From contig DATFLK010000017.1 of NCBI GenBank assembly GCA_035267815.1, positions 1 through 15,922 of the forward strand: 15,922 nucleotides of DNA. The letters run 5' to 3'. The position numbers and the translations under genes were made by a program. Shown here piece after piece: positions 6,557 through 13,750 of the stretch. Numbering within the stretch: the stretch's first letter is position 1; every line of letters starts with the position of its first letter. The notes under the pieces are model-generated. The model was not told the DNA's origin. It saw only the letters and a program-made list of their open reading frames with translations, and searched no databases. This DNA comes from DATFLK01 sp035267815. GTDB taxonomy: Bacteria; Pseudomonadota; Zetaproteobacteria; Mariprofundales; Mariprofundaceae.

Positions 6557-7168
6557 ATGCGCCTGTTTGCGGCTCTTGAACTTCCCAAGGATGTAAAGGA
6601 CGCCATTGCCGAATGGTGGATCGGTACATCGGCAGCGCTGCATCCGGGTGAATGGCGGGATGTACCTAAGGAGAACTGGCATCTGACACTCGGTTTTTTC
6701 GGTGATGTGAACGGCGGCGAGGTGGTTGACCTGGCCGAAGCGCTGGAGGATTGCGCCGCGCGTTCGCCGGTCCAGCATCTCTGCCTGCGTGATGTCGGTA
6801 TGTTCCCTAACCTGAACCGGCCAAAGGTCTTCTGGATTGGTGTGGCGCAGACGGATGACGGCGGGCGGCTGAAGTCGCTGGCGCATTGTTGCAGGCGGGC
6901 TGCTCGTGCTACCGTTCGCAAACGCACGGCGAAGGACGAGGTCTTCCGGGGGCATGTCACGCTGGCCAGAAGACGCGGAGAGCCTTTTCCCGTCGATCCG
7001 CGCATGCTGGCGGCCATGCCGGACCTGCCCGAACAGCAGTGGCAGGTAGATACCATCATTCTGTATCAATCGGAGTTGCGACCGGATGGTGCCCGCTATC
7101 GCGTGCTGGAAGAATTTGAACTGGCGGCACCTGATGCCTACGACAGGACCGCAAAAAGGGGAGAGTAA
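6557..7168 (+). CDS. thpR: RNA 2',3'-cyclic phosphodiesterase / 2'-5' RNA ligase family protein ThpR
   Basis: Members of this 2H phosphoesterase family open 2',3'-cyclic phosphate ends of RNA to 2'-phosphates, and in vitro join tRNA halves through 2'-5' bonds. The 203 residues carry the two HxT motifs that build the active site: HLTL at His42 and HVTL at His133, each in its expected half of the duplicated fold. MRLFAALELP at the N-terminus and IILYQSELRPDGARYRVL near the end are typical of ThpR. ATG 6557 is the natural start, although no good ribosome site precedes it. Its TAA shares one base with the recA ATG (TAATG), so it heads the recA-recX-alaS unit; the gene order thpR-recA is known in several bacterial groups. 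The C-terminus also carries a possible LexA box for recA. Confidence 0.93.
   Translation: MRLFAALELPKDVKDAIAEWWIGTSAALHPGEWRDVPKENWHLTLGFFGDVNGGEVVDLAEALEDCAARSPVQHLCLRDVGMFPNLNRPKVFWIGVAQTDDGGRLKSLAHCCRRAARATVRKRTAKDEVFRGHVTLARRRGEPFPVDPRMLAAMPDLPEQQWQVDTIILYQSELRPDGARYRVLEEFELAAPDAYDRTAKRGE
7116..7146 (+). promoter_or_regulatory. Candidate LexA box with weak promoter before recA, inside thpR
   Basis: CTGATGCCTACGACAG (7131-7146) fits the CTG-N10-CAG core of the gammaproteobacterial SOS box; the right half ACAG is perfect and the left half is CTGA instead of CTGT. It ends 21 bases before the recA ATG and lies within the thpR coding end. TTGAAC (7116-7121), 17 bases, then a poor -10 TACGAC (7139-7144) would place it over a promoter. 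Such a site is expected to occur by chance a few times in a window this long, so the position, not the match, is the argument. Confidence 0.3.
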
Positions 7169-8178
7169 TGTCTGATAAAAGCAAGGCGCTGGATACCGCC
7201 CTGAGCCAGATCGAACGTCAGTTCGGAAAAGGTACCGTCATGCGTCTGGGTGATCATACCCAGGCAGCGGTCGAGGTCGTCCCCTCGGGCAGCCTCGCCC
7301 TCGATGCCGCCCTCGGTATCGGTGGTTATCCTAGGGGGCGCGTGATCGAGATCTACGGGCCGGAGTCCTCTGGCAAGACCACGCTGGCCCTGCACGCTGT
7401 GGCCGAGGCACAGCGCCTGGGCGGCACGGCGGCTTTTGTCGATGCGGAGCATGCGCTCGATATCAGTTATGCCAAGAAGCTCGGTGTCAACGTGGATGAC
7501 CTGCTGGTATCGCAGCCCGATTCGGGCGAGCAGGCACTGGAGGTGGTCGATATGCTGACCCGTTCCGGTGCATTGGACGTGATTGTGGTGGACTCGGTTG
7601 CAGCCCTGACACCGAAGGCGGAGCTGGAAGGCGACATGGGCGATTCCCATATGGGGCTGCAGGCTCGGCTGATGAGTCAGGCACTGCGCAAGCTGACTTC
7701 GTCGATCTCTCGCTCCAAGACGATTGTCATCTTTATCAACCAGATTCGCATGAAGATCGGTGTGATGTTCGGCAATCCGGAGACGACGACGGGCGGTAAT
7801 GCACTCAAGTTCTACGCCTCCGTACGTCTCGATATCCGCCGTACCGGTGCGATTAAGAAGGGTGACGAGGTGCTCGGTAACGACACGCGCGTCAAGATTC
7901 TTAAGAACAAGATGGCGCCGCCGTTCAAGCAGGCCGAGTTCTCGATCATGTATGGCGAGGGCGTGTCGCACGCCGGCGAGATTCTGGATATGGGCGTGAC
8001 GCACGGCCTGGTGGAGAAGAGCGGTGCCTGGTATGCCGTCGGCAGCGAGCGTATCGGCCAGGGACGCGACAATGCCATGACCTATCTCAAGGAGCATCCG
8101 GAGCTGATGGATGATATCGAGGGTAAACTGCGGGAGAAGCTGGGACTCTCCTCTCCGGCTCCGGCTGAGGAGGAGTGA
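7168..8178 (+). CDS. recA: Recombinase RecA
   Basis: RecA coats single-stranded DNA, drives homologous pairing and strand exchange using ATP, and triggers LexA self-cleavage in the SOS response. Of 336 residues, the short N-terminal polymerisation helix is followed by the ATPase core: Walker A GPESSGKT (64-71), FVDAEHALD, Walker B LDVIVVDSVAAL, and DNA-binding loop L2 including GNPETTTGGNALKFYASVRLD. The C-terminus is shorter than E. coli RecA (353) but still ends acidic (PAPAEEE). ATG 7168 overlaps the thpR stop and has GGGGAGAG just before it. The last Glu codons (GAGGAGGAG) double as a ribosome site for recX. The stop is TGA followed by C, in the same frame as the recX coding sequence that follows. 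Confidence 0.99.
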   Translation: MSDKSKALDTALSQIERQFGKGTVMRLGDHTQAAVEVVPSGSLALDAALGIGGYPRGRVIEIYGPESSGKTTLALHAVAEAQRLGGTAAFVDAEHALDISYAKKLGVNVDDLLVSQPDSGEQALEVVDMLTRSGALDVIVVDSVAALTPKAELEGDMGDSHMGLQARLMSQALRKLTSSISRSKTIVIFINQIRMKIGVMFGNPETTTGGNALKFYASVRLDIRRTGAIKKGDEVLGNDTRVKILKNKMAPPFKQAEFSIMYGEGVSHAGEILDMGVTHGLVEKSGAWYAVGSERIGQGRDNAMTYLKEHPELMDDIEGKLREKLGLSSPAPAEEE

Positions 8179-8283
8179 CCCGTCGCTGATACGGCGGACT
8201 CCGGAGCGAACGAGAAGCAGGCGCGTGCCGCATATGCCTATGCGCTTCGCCTGCTCTCCCGACGGGAGTTTTTCACCGCAGAG
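8179..8283 (+). other. In-frame coding extension for the RecX N-terminus without a standard start codon
   Basis: From the base after the recA stop to ATG 8284 the recX frame is open and encodes a sequence typical of a RecX N-terminus, including ARAAYAYALRLLSRREFF, which forms the first conserved helices. There is no ATG, GTG or TTG in this frame. GTC at 8182 lies six bases after GAGGAG, where a start codon would fit; starting there gives 165 residues, against 166 for E. coli RecX. ACG at 8191 is another possible rare start but is too far from the ribosome site. Confidence 0.7.
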
Positions 8284-8679
8284 ATGGCGCGGCGGCTTGC
8301 TTCGAAGGGTTATGAAGAGACATGTGTTCAGCATACGCTTAAGCGGTTGGTGGATGACGGTTATCTGAGCGAAGAGCGTTTTGCCGAGGGGTTTCTTCGC
8401 ACTCGGATGGTGCGCGGAGAAACGCCGAGGCTGGCCGCCATGCGGGCTCGCCAACGCGGTGTGGATGCAGGGGCAGTAGAGCGTGCGCTGCACGAGGCGG
8501 AGGATGGTTTCGACCGGCTTTCGACCTGCCGGGAGTTGCTCGGGCGGCGTGATCCGCAGGGGTTGCGCCATTCTGATGCCAGGCTGTGGCAGCGGCATGC
8601 GCGTTATCTGAAGAACAAGGGCTTCGATGCCTCGACCATTATGCGGGTCATGCGCGAAGAGGGAGAATCAGAGGAGTGA
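8284..8679 (+). CDS. recX: Regulatory protein RecX (start uncertain; likely extends upstream)
   Basis: RecX binds RecA filaments and usually restrains RecA ATPase and strand exchange. The sequence shows the three-helix repeats of the family: EMARRLASKGYEE, LKRLVDDGYLSEERFAEGFLRTR, and LWQRHARYLKNKGFDASTIMRVM near the end. The listed start, ATG 8284, is the first standard start codon in the frame and gives only 131 residues; it has no good ribosome site and cuts the first conserved helices. The true product probably begins near 8182 by a non-standard start, or as a readthrough product of recA (see the upstream entry and findings). The end GAGGAG TGA provides the ribosome site for alaS, four bases before its GTG. 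Confidence 0.88.
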   Translation: MARRLASKGYEETCVQHTLKRLVDDGYLSEERFAEGFLRTRMVRGETPRLAAMRARQRGVDAGAVERALHEAEDGFDRLSTCRELLGRRDPQGLRHSDARLWQRHARYLKNKGFDASTIMRVMREEGESEE

Positions 8680-8683
8680 TCAG

Positions 8684-11305
8684 GTGAAGACAGCTGAGAT
8701 TCGTTCACGCTTTCTGGCGTTTTTCGAGGAGAGGGGGCACGAGGTGGTCGCCTCCAGTTCGCTGGTGCCGCATGGGGATCCCACTCTGCTTTTCACCAAT
8801 GCAGGGATGGTGCAGTTCAAGAATGTGTTTCAGGGCAATGAGACACGCTCCTACATGCGCGCCGCTTCCAGCCAGAAGTGCGTGCGCGCCGGTGGCAAGC
8901 ACAACGATTTGGAGAATGTTGGCCGTACGGCACGCCACCACACCTTTTTCGAGATGCTGGGAAACTTCTCCTTCGGCGACTATTTCAAACGCGAGGCGAT
9001 CGAGCATGCATGGACGTTCCTGACCGCGGAGCTGAAGCTCGATCCGGAACGGCTATTCGTCACCGTCTTCGAGGAGGATGACGAGGCAGCCGGGATCTGG
9101 CTGAACGAGATCGGCGTGCCCGAGAGCCACTTCGCCCGCATCGGTGCCAAGGACAACTTCTGGTCGATGGGCGATACCGGCCCATGTGGTCCATGCTCCG
9201 AGATTTTCTACGACCACGGCTCCGAGATTGCCGGCGGCCCGCCGGGGACGCCCGAGGAGGATGGCGACCGCTTCATCGAGATCTGGAATCTCGTCTTCAT
9301 GCAGTTCGACCGCGATGCTGACGGCAACATGACGCCGCTGCCGAAGCCTTCCGTCGATACCGGTATGGGGTTGGAGCGTATCGCCGCCGTCATGCAGGGC
9401 GTGCACAACAACTACGATATCGATCTTTTCCAGAATATTATTAGGGCAGCCTCCGAGCTCAGCGGTGTGCCTTACGGCCGTGATGAGTCCGGCGACGTCT
9501 CATTGCGAGTGCTGGCCGATCATCTGCGTTCGGTCGCCTTCCTGCTGGCCGATGGCGTGCTCCCCTCGAACGAGGGACGCGGTTTCGTGCTGCGCCGTAT
9601 CCTGCGCCGCGCCTGCCGTCATGGCCGATTGCTCGGCATGAAGGACGCCTTTCTCTACCGTCTTGTCGATACGCTGGTCGCGGAGATGGGAAGCCACTTC
9701 ACTGAACTGGCCGAGCAGCAGGCCAACATCGGCCAGGTGATCCGCATCGAGGAGGAGCGCTTCATCAAGACGCTCGACAAGGGATTGAAGCTGGTTGAAG
9801 AGGCGGCGGTCAAGGCGGGCGAAGGGGGGATCATCCCCGGCGAAACGCTGTTCACGCTCTACGACACCTACGGTTTTCCCGTCGATCTGACGGCCGATAT
9901 CCTGCGCGATCGCGGCATTGGTCTCGATATGGCGGGCTTCGAACAGTGCATGGAGGAGCAGCGTCAGCGTGCACGCGCTGCCTGGGGCGGTTCGGGCGAG
10001 CAGTCGATACCCAAGGCGCTCTTCGATCTCCGCGAGCAGCATGGTTCTACCGAGTTTCTCGGTTACGACACACTGGCGGCCGAGGGAGTCATTACCGGTC
10101 TGCTTCGCGACGGCGAGCAGGTGGAGACGCTCGAGGAAGGACAGAAGGGCTGGCTTGTAGCCAATCAGACCCCCTTCTACGGCGAGTCGGGCGGCCAAGT
10201 GGGCGATACCGGCGTTATTACGACCGAGAGCGGCAGCTTTATCGTGCACGATACCAAAAAGTTGCTGCCCGATATGCACGTGCACATCGGTAAGGTGCAC
10301 AGGGGCGAGATCAGGGCAAGCGGCGTCGGTCATTTCGAGGTGGAATCCGGACGCCGTGAAGCCATCCGCCGCAACCATACTGCCACGCATCTGCTGCATG
10401 CAGTGCTGCGTCAAATGCTGGGCGATCACGTCAAACAGGCCGGTTCACAGGTCTCCCCCGACCGTTTGCGTTTCGATTTTAGCCACTTTCAGGGGCTTAG
10501 CGAGGACGAACGCGGTAAGATCGAGGCGAAGGTCAATGCGGCCATCTGGGCCAACGATGCTATCGATACCCGCATCATGACGCCCGAGGATGCCATCGCC
10601 GAGGGGGCCATGGCGCTGTTCGGCGAGAAATACGGCGATGAGGTGCGCGTCGTCTCGGCCGGCTTCTCCACCGAGTTGTGCGGCGGCACGCATGTTGCCC
10701 GTACCGGCGATATCGGTCCCTTCCGCATCATCTCCGAGGCTGGTGTTGCCGCCGGCGTGCGCCGCGTCGAGGCGGTGACCGGCGAGGCCGCTTACGCTTC
10801 CTGGTGTGAGGATGCTGCGATTCTGAACCGGGTCTCCGGCCAGCTGAAGGCGCAGCCGAGCGACTTGGCGGATGCCGTGACACAGCTTCAGGAGAAGCTG
10901 AAGCAGTCCGAGAAGGAACTGACCTCCCTGAAGGGCAAGCAGGCCTCCGGGATGCTCGATGAGTTGATCGACAAGGCCCGGGATGCCGGCGGGGTAAAGC
11001 TGATTGTCGCCGAACTGCCCGCTTCCGTGGGCGATCTTCGTGATGTCATGGACAAGGCCAAAAACAAGCTCAAGTCCGGTGTCATCGTCTTCGGCATCAA
11101 ACGGGGGGAGAGCAAGGTGCAGCTGATCGCCGGCGTGACCTCCGACCTGGTTAACCGATTCCATGCCGGCAACATCGTCCGCGAGATCGCGGCCACGGTC
11201 GGCGGCAAGGGTGGCGGCAAGCCCGATATGGCCCAGGCGGGCGGCAGCGACCCGGCCAAACTGGCCGAGGCGCTGGATGCAGTCGCGGGCCTGCTCGAGA
11301 GCTAG
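8684..11305 (+). CDS. alaS: Alanine--tRNA ligase AlaS
   Basis: This class II synthetase charges tRNA-Ala and removes mischarged Ser or Gly. The 873 residues (E. coli 876) show the full architecture: catalytic core beginning KTAEIRSRFLAFFEERGHEVV with FTNAGMVQFKNVF, the tRNA-recognition helices, the editing domain with HTATH (His565, His569) and CGGTH (Cys666, His670) as zinc ligands, and the C-Ala (DHHA1-type) domain ending GGGKPDMAQAGGSDP. GTG 8684 is chosen because GAGGAG ends seven bases upstream and the N-terminus then matches the family; the frame extends back to 8627 only through the recX end. recX-alaS adjacency is the arrangement also found in E. coli. Confidence 0.98.
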   Translation: MKTAEIRSRFLAFFEERGHEVVASSSLVPHGDPTLLFTNAGMVQFKNVFQGNETRSYMRAASSQKCVRAGGKHNDLENVGRTARHHTFFEMLGNFSFGDYFKREAIEHAWTFLTAELKLDPERLFVTVFEEDDEAAGIWLNEIGVPESHFARIGAKDNFWSMGDTGPCGPCSEIFYDHGSEIAGGPPGTPEEDGDRFIEIWNLVFMQFDRDADGNMTPLPKPSVDTGMGLERIAAVMQGVHNNYDIDLFQNIIRAASELSGVPYGRDESGDVSLRVLADHLRSVAFLLADGVLPSNEGRGFVLRRILRRACRHGRLLGMKDAFLYRLVDTLVAEMGSHFTELAEQQANIGQVIRIEEERFIKTLDKGLKLVEEAAVKAGEGGIIPGETLFTLYDTYGFPVDLTADILRDRGIGLDMAGFEQCMEEQRQRARAAWGGSGEQSIPKALFDLREQHGSTEFLGYDTLAAEGVITGLLRDGEQVETLEEGQKGWLVANQTPFYGESGGQVGDTGVITTESGSFIVHDTKKLLPDMHVHIGKVHRGEIRASGVGHFEVESGRREAIRRNHTATHLLHAVLRQMLGDHVKQAGSQVSPDRLRFDFSHFQGLSEDERGKIEAKVNAAIWANDAIDTRIMTPEDAIAEGAMALFGEKYGDEVRVVSAGFSTELCGGTHVARTGDIGPFRIISEAGVAAGVRRVEAVTGEAAYASWCEDAAILNRVSGQLKAQPSDLADAVTQLQEKLKQSEKELTSLKGKQASGMLDELIDKARDAGGVKLIVAELPASVGDLRDVMDKAKNKLKSGVIVFGIKRGESKVQLIAGVTSDLVNRFHAGNIVREIAATVGGKGGGKPDMAQAGGSDPAKLAEALDAVAGLLES

Positions 11306-11323
11306 CGGGATGGGATCGAACAC

Positions 11324-12712
11324 TTGAGTGGAGAAGCGCTGGTGCTGGCTGCTGTCGCCGCGCTGGCGGGGCTGACCATCGGTTGGTTCGTTGGCCGCAT
11401 GGGGCAGCAGCGCCATCTGGATACCCTGAAGGAGGAGAATGGCGCCTTGAGGGTGGATGAGGCGACACTGAACGAACGCATCGCCCAAGCTGAATCGCGA
11501 CAGAGTGCGGTTCAGGACAAACTGGCCGAGCGCGATGCGCGCATCGAATCACTGAACCGGGAAATTTCCACTCTGCGCTCCTCTATCGCGGAGCTCAATG
11601 TGACACTGGAGAAGGAGCGCCAGGCGGCGGCTGAGAAGCTGGGGCTGCTCGACGAAGCTCGTCAACGATTGGCCGATGAGTTCAAATTGCTCGCCAACCA
11701 GATCTTCGAGGAGAAGGGTAAAAAACTCTCCGAACAGAGCCGTTCCAGCCTTGACGAGGTGTTGAAGCCGGTACGCGAGCAGCTCGGCGAATTCCGCAAG
11801 CGCGTCGACGATATCCATACACATGATGCAAAGGACCGCGCCTCGTTGCGCGAATACCTGCAGCAGCTGGAAAGGCTGAACCAGAAGATTAGCGAGGATG
11901 CATTGAATCTAACCCAGGCGCTGAAGGGTGAGAGCAAGGCGCAGGGCAACTGGGGTGAGATGATCCTGGAGCGGCTGCTCGAGTCCTCGGGGCTGCGCGA
12001 GGGTAAGGAGTTTGCCCGCGAGCAGTCCTTCACCACAGAGGATGGTAGGCGTCTGCGTCCCGATGTTGTCGTTTACATGCCCGGGGATAAACAGGTGATT
12101 ATCGATTCCAAGGTCTCCCTGACCGATTACGAGCGTGCCGTCTCCGCCGATGGTGAGGCGGATCGGAAGTCGGCGGTGGCCGCGCATGTCCGTAGTCTGA
12201 AGGCCCATATTCAGGCTCTGGCCGCCAAACGTTACGACCATCTTCCCGACGTCCATTCACCGGATTACATCCTGATGTTCGTACCGATCGAGGGGGCCTA
12301 TATGATGGCCATTGAGGCGGATCAGGCGATCTTTGAGACGGCCTTCGAACAGGGTGTCGCGGTGGTCACGCCCTCTACGCTCTACGCCACGCTGAAGTTG
12401 ATCGAGCATCTGTGGCGCTACGAGCGTCAGAGCGAGAATGTCGCCAAACTGATCGACCGTGCCGGAAAACTTCATGACAAGGTGGCCACTTTCGTCGAAT
12501 CCTTCGAGGAGATCGGCCAGCGGCTTGGCCAGGCGCAGCAGGCCTATGATACCTCACTGAACCGCATCAGGAGCGGGCCCGGCAACGTCATCAGCCAGAT
12601 CGATATGCTGGGAAAACTGGCCGGCAAGACAAAGAAGGAGCTTCCTGCCCACCTGCTTCAATCGGCGCTCGGAGAAGAGGCCGACGATGTGCCGGAGGCA
12701 AGTGATCAGTAA
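11324..12712 (+). CDS. rmuC: DNA recombination protein RmuC
   Basis: RmuC is a membrane-anchored protein with a PD-(D/E)XK-like nuclease-fold domain, known in E. coli for limiting inversions between short repeats; its biochemical activity is not well defined. The 462 residues (E. coli 475) have one N-terminal membrane helix (about 6-25), a long charged coiled coil (about 30-130), and the RmuC domain, including QGNWGEMILERLLESSGLREG, LRPDVVVYMPGDKQVIIDSK and FVPIEGAYMMAIEAD. TTG 11324 is taken as start; GTG 11342, eight bases after GGAG, is an equally good alternative that shortens the N-terminus by six residues. It lies 18 bases after alaS, so it probably belongs to the same transcript; a repair-linked role would fit with recA and recX. 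Confidence 0.93.
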   Translation: MSGEALVLAAVAALAGLTIGWFVGRMGQQRHLDTLKEENGALRVDEATLNERIAQAESRQSAVQDKLAERDARIESLNREISTLRSSIAELNVTLEKERQAAAEKLGLLDEARQRLADEFKLLANQIFEEKGKKLSEQSRSSLDEVLKPVREQLGEFRKRVDDIHTHDAKDRASLREYLQQLERLNQKISEDALNLTQALKGESKAQGNWGEMILERLLESSGLREGKEFAREQSFTTEDGRRLRPDVVVYMPGDKQVIIDSKVSLTDYERAVSADGEADRKSAVAAHVRSLKAHIQALAAKRYDHLPDVHSPDYILMFVPIEGAYMMAIEADQAIFETAFEQGVAVVTPSTLYATLKLIEHLWRYERQSENVAKLIDRAGKLHDKVATFVESFEEIGQRLGQAQQAYDTSLNRIRSGPGNVISQIDMLGKLAGKTKKELPAHLLQSALGEEADDVPEASDQ

Positions 12713-12730
12713 TCGATTGGGGAGATCGTC

Positions 12731-13018
12731 GTGAAGGTAAGGATCGCGCTCTGTTTCATCCTGATCTTTGCGTTTCTCGCCACATATATTCTGTTTCATT
12801 GGGGGCGGGTGTCCGACGCCGCCCTAGTGATTCACATGATCGCCTATCCACTCTCCTCGCTGTTCGAGTCGGTCGTGGGCATCGCGCACAACCCCTATGC
12901 CCGTGTTGCGGTGATATGCGCGGCCGGCACGGTGCAATATGGCATACTCGGGTATCTGGTCGGTGTGATCTGGGACTGGATCGAGGCACAGGTGGCGGAT
13001 GGCGACGATGAGGCGTGA
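12731..13018 (+). CDS. Small membrane protein of unknown function (95 aa)
   Basis: I do not recognise this protein. Of its 95 residues, two clear hydrophobic helices lie at about 5-23 (IALCFILIFAFLATYILF) and 58-80 (RVAVICAAGTVQYGILGYLV). A moderately hydrophobic stretch lies between them (30-52), and the tail is acidic (VADGDDEA). The GTG 12731 start has GGGGAG about seven bases upstream, supporting real translation. It follows rmuC by 18 bases on the same strand and ends in a GTGA at 13015-13018. No catalytic motif is seen. Probably an inner-membrane protein expressed with the recA-rmuC train. Confidence 0.7.
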   Translation: MKVRIALCFILIFAFLATYILFHWGRVSDAALVIHMIAYPLSSLFESVVGIAHNPYARVAVICAAGTVQYGILGYLVGVIWDWIEAQVADGDDEA

Positions 13019-13109
13019 CGCAGTTTTTGACCCTGTCACAGCTGCTGGGTAAACTGCCGGGGCTTTCAGGTATCAGCATCTCTGGTATCGCTCCAAGGAG
13101 ATTTCCACC

Positions 13110-13412
13110 GTGCCGACGAATGACGACGCCATCATCGAGAAGATCAAGAGTACCTATAAGAATATCGCCGCGACGATCGGTTCGATCGCCGTCTTTGTGC
13201 TGATTATGTGCGCCTTCACGCTCGGTTCCCTGGCCGATTCCGAACACGCCTCCTTTATCTGGATTCAGGTCACGATCGCCATCGTGATGATTTTGACTCT
13301 GATTGCCATGAAGCGCATCGCCTTCTTCCTGACCCGGCTCTGGCTGGGGAATCGCAAGCGCTATAAGGATGCAATGAGCTCCCTCAGGGTGGCCGATATG
13401 GGCAGGGATTGA
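13110..13412 (+). CDS. Small two-helix membrane protein of unknown function (100 aa)
   Basis: I do not recognise this protein. The 100 residues start with a charged segment (PTNDDAIIEKIKSTYKN), then two transmembrane helices at about 19-41 and 48-67, followed by a basic C-terminal part (TRLWLGNRKRYKDAMSSLR) that should stay in the cytoplasm. Both ends would then be cytoplasmic by the positive-inside rule. GTG 13110 has AAGGAGA about nine bases upstream, a good ribosome site. The 91 bases before it hold no convincing gene. It is followed 12 bases later by ybeD. Confidence 0.7.
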   Translation: MPTNDDAIIEKIKSTYKNIAATIGSIAVFVLIMCAFTLGSLADSEHASFIWIQVTIAIVMILTLIAMKRIAFFLTRLWLGNRKRYKDAMSSLRVADMGRD

Positions 13413-13424
13413 TCTAACTCCTCC

Positions 13425-13688
13425 ATGCAGTCCGATGTAGCCCTGACATTTCCGTGCCGTTTTCCGATCAAGGTGATGGGTGAGAATACCCCCGATTTCG
13501 AGAACGATATCGTGATGATCGCCAACCGGCATATCCCCGACCTGGGCGAAGGGGCCGTGCGTTCCACGCCGAGCCGTACGGCGAAGTATCTGTCGGTGAC
13601 CATCGTTTTTGAGGCCAAGAGTCGTGAACAGCTGGACTGCCTGTACCGTGATATGAACGCGCATCCAAATGTGCAGATGGTGTTGTAA
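13425..13688 (+). CDS. ybeD: YbeD/DUF493 family protein
   Basis: This small cytosolic protein has the ferredoxin-like (ACT-like) fold of the YbeD family; its molecular function is not established. At 87 residues it equals the length of E. coli YbeD and shares its pattern: FPCRFPIKVMGENTPDFENDIVMIANRHIP at the start (compare FTYKVMGQALPELVDQVV), SRTAKYLSVTIVFEAKSREQLDCLYRDM in the middle and a VQMVL end (E. coli VRMVL). ATG 13425 follows the preceding stop by 12 bases. There is no purine-rich ribosome site; instead CTCCTCC directly abuts the ATG. In E. coli ybeD neighbours lipB and lipA, which are not seen here. Confidence 0.88.
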   Translation: MQSDVALTFPCRFPIKVMGENTPDFENDIVMIANRHIPDLGEGAVRSTPSRTAKYLSVTIVFEAKSREQLDCLYRDMNAHPNVQMVL

Positions 13689-13750
13689 GGTGATTCCCAC
13701 TCCCATCCGGGCGATTCTCCTGACGCGATTCAATCGATAGGCTCCTCCAT

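Noticed and set aside
6019..7059. A 346-residue minus-strand frame covering both the cyclic-nucleotide-fold gene and the reverse of thpR
   Set aside because: Only the last 149 residues look like a protein family; the rest is antisense to thpR, low in complexity and rich in Arg and Ser. A good ribosome site supports ATG 6468.
7138..8598. A 486-residue minus-strand frame opposite recA and recX
   Set aside because: It mirrors recA codons, has no domain, and recA is certain on the plus strand.
9500..10429. Long minus-strand frames opposite alaS (also 10445-11488)
   Set aside because: They are shadows of a GC-rich coding sequence; no recognisable domain or ribosome site.
13015..13203. A 62-residue frame with a GTGA overlap to the 95-residue protein stop
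   Set aside because: The first 26 residues look plausible, but the rest is Arg/Ser/Pro-rich and is the out-of-frame reading of the next membrane gene, which has a better ribosome site.
12756..13733. A 325-residue minus-strand frame opposite the small membrane genes and ybeD
   Set aside because: His- and Arg-rich with no family pattern; the plus-strand genes have ribosome sites and sensible membrane or YbeD features.
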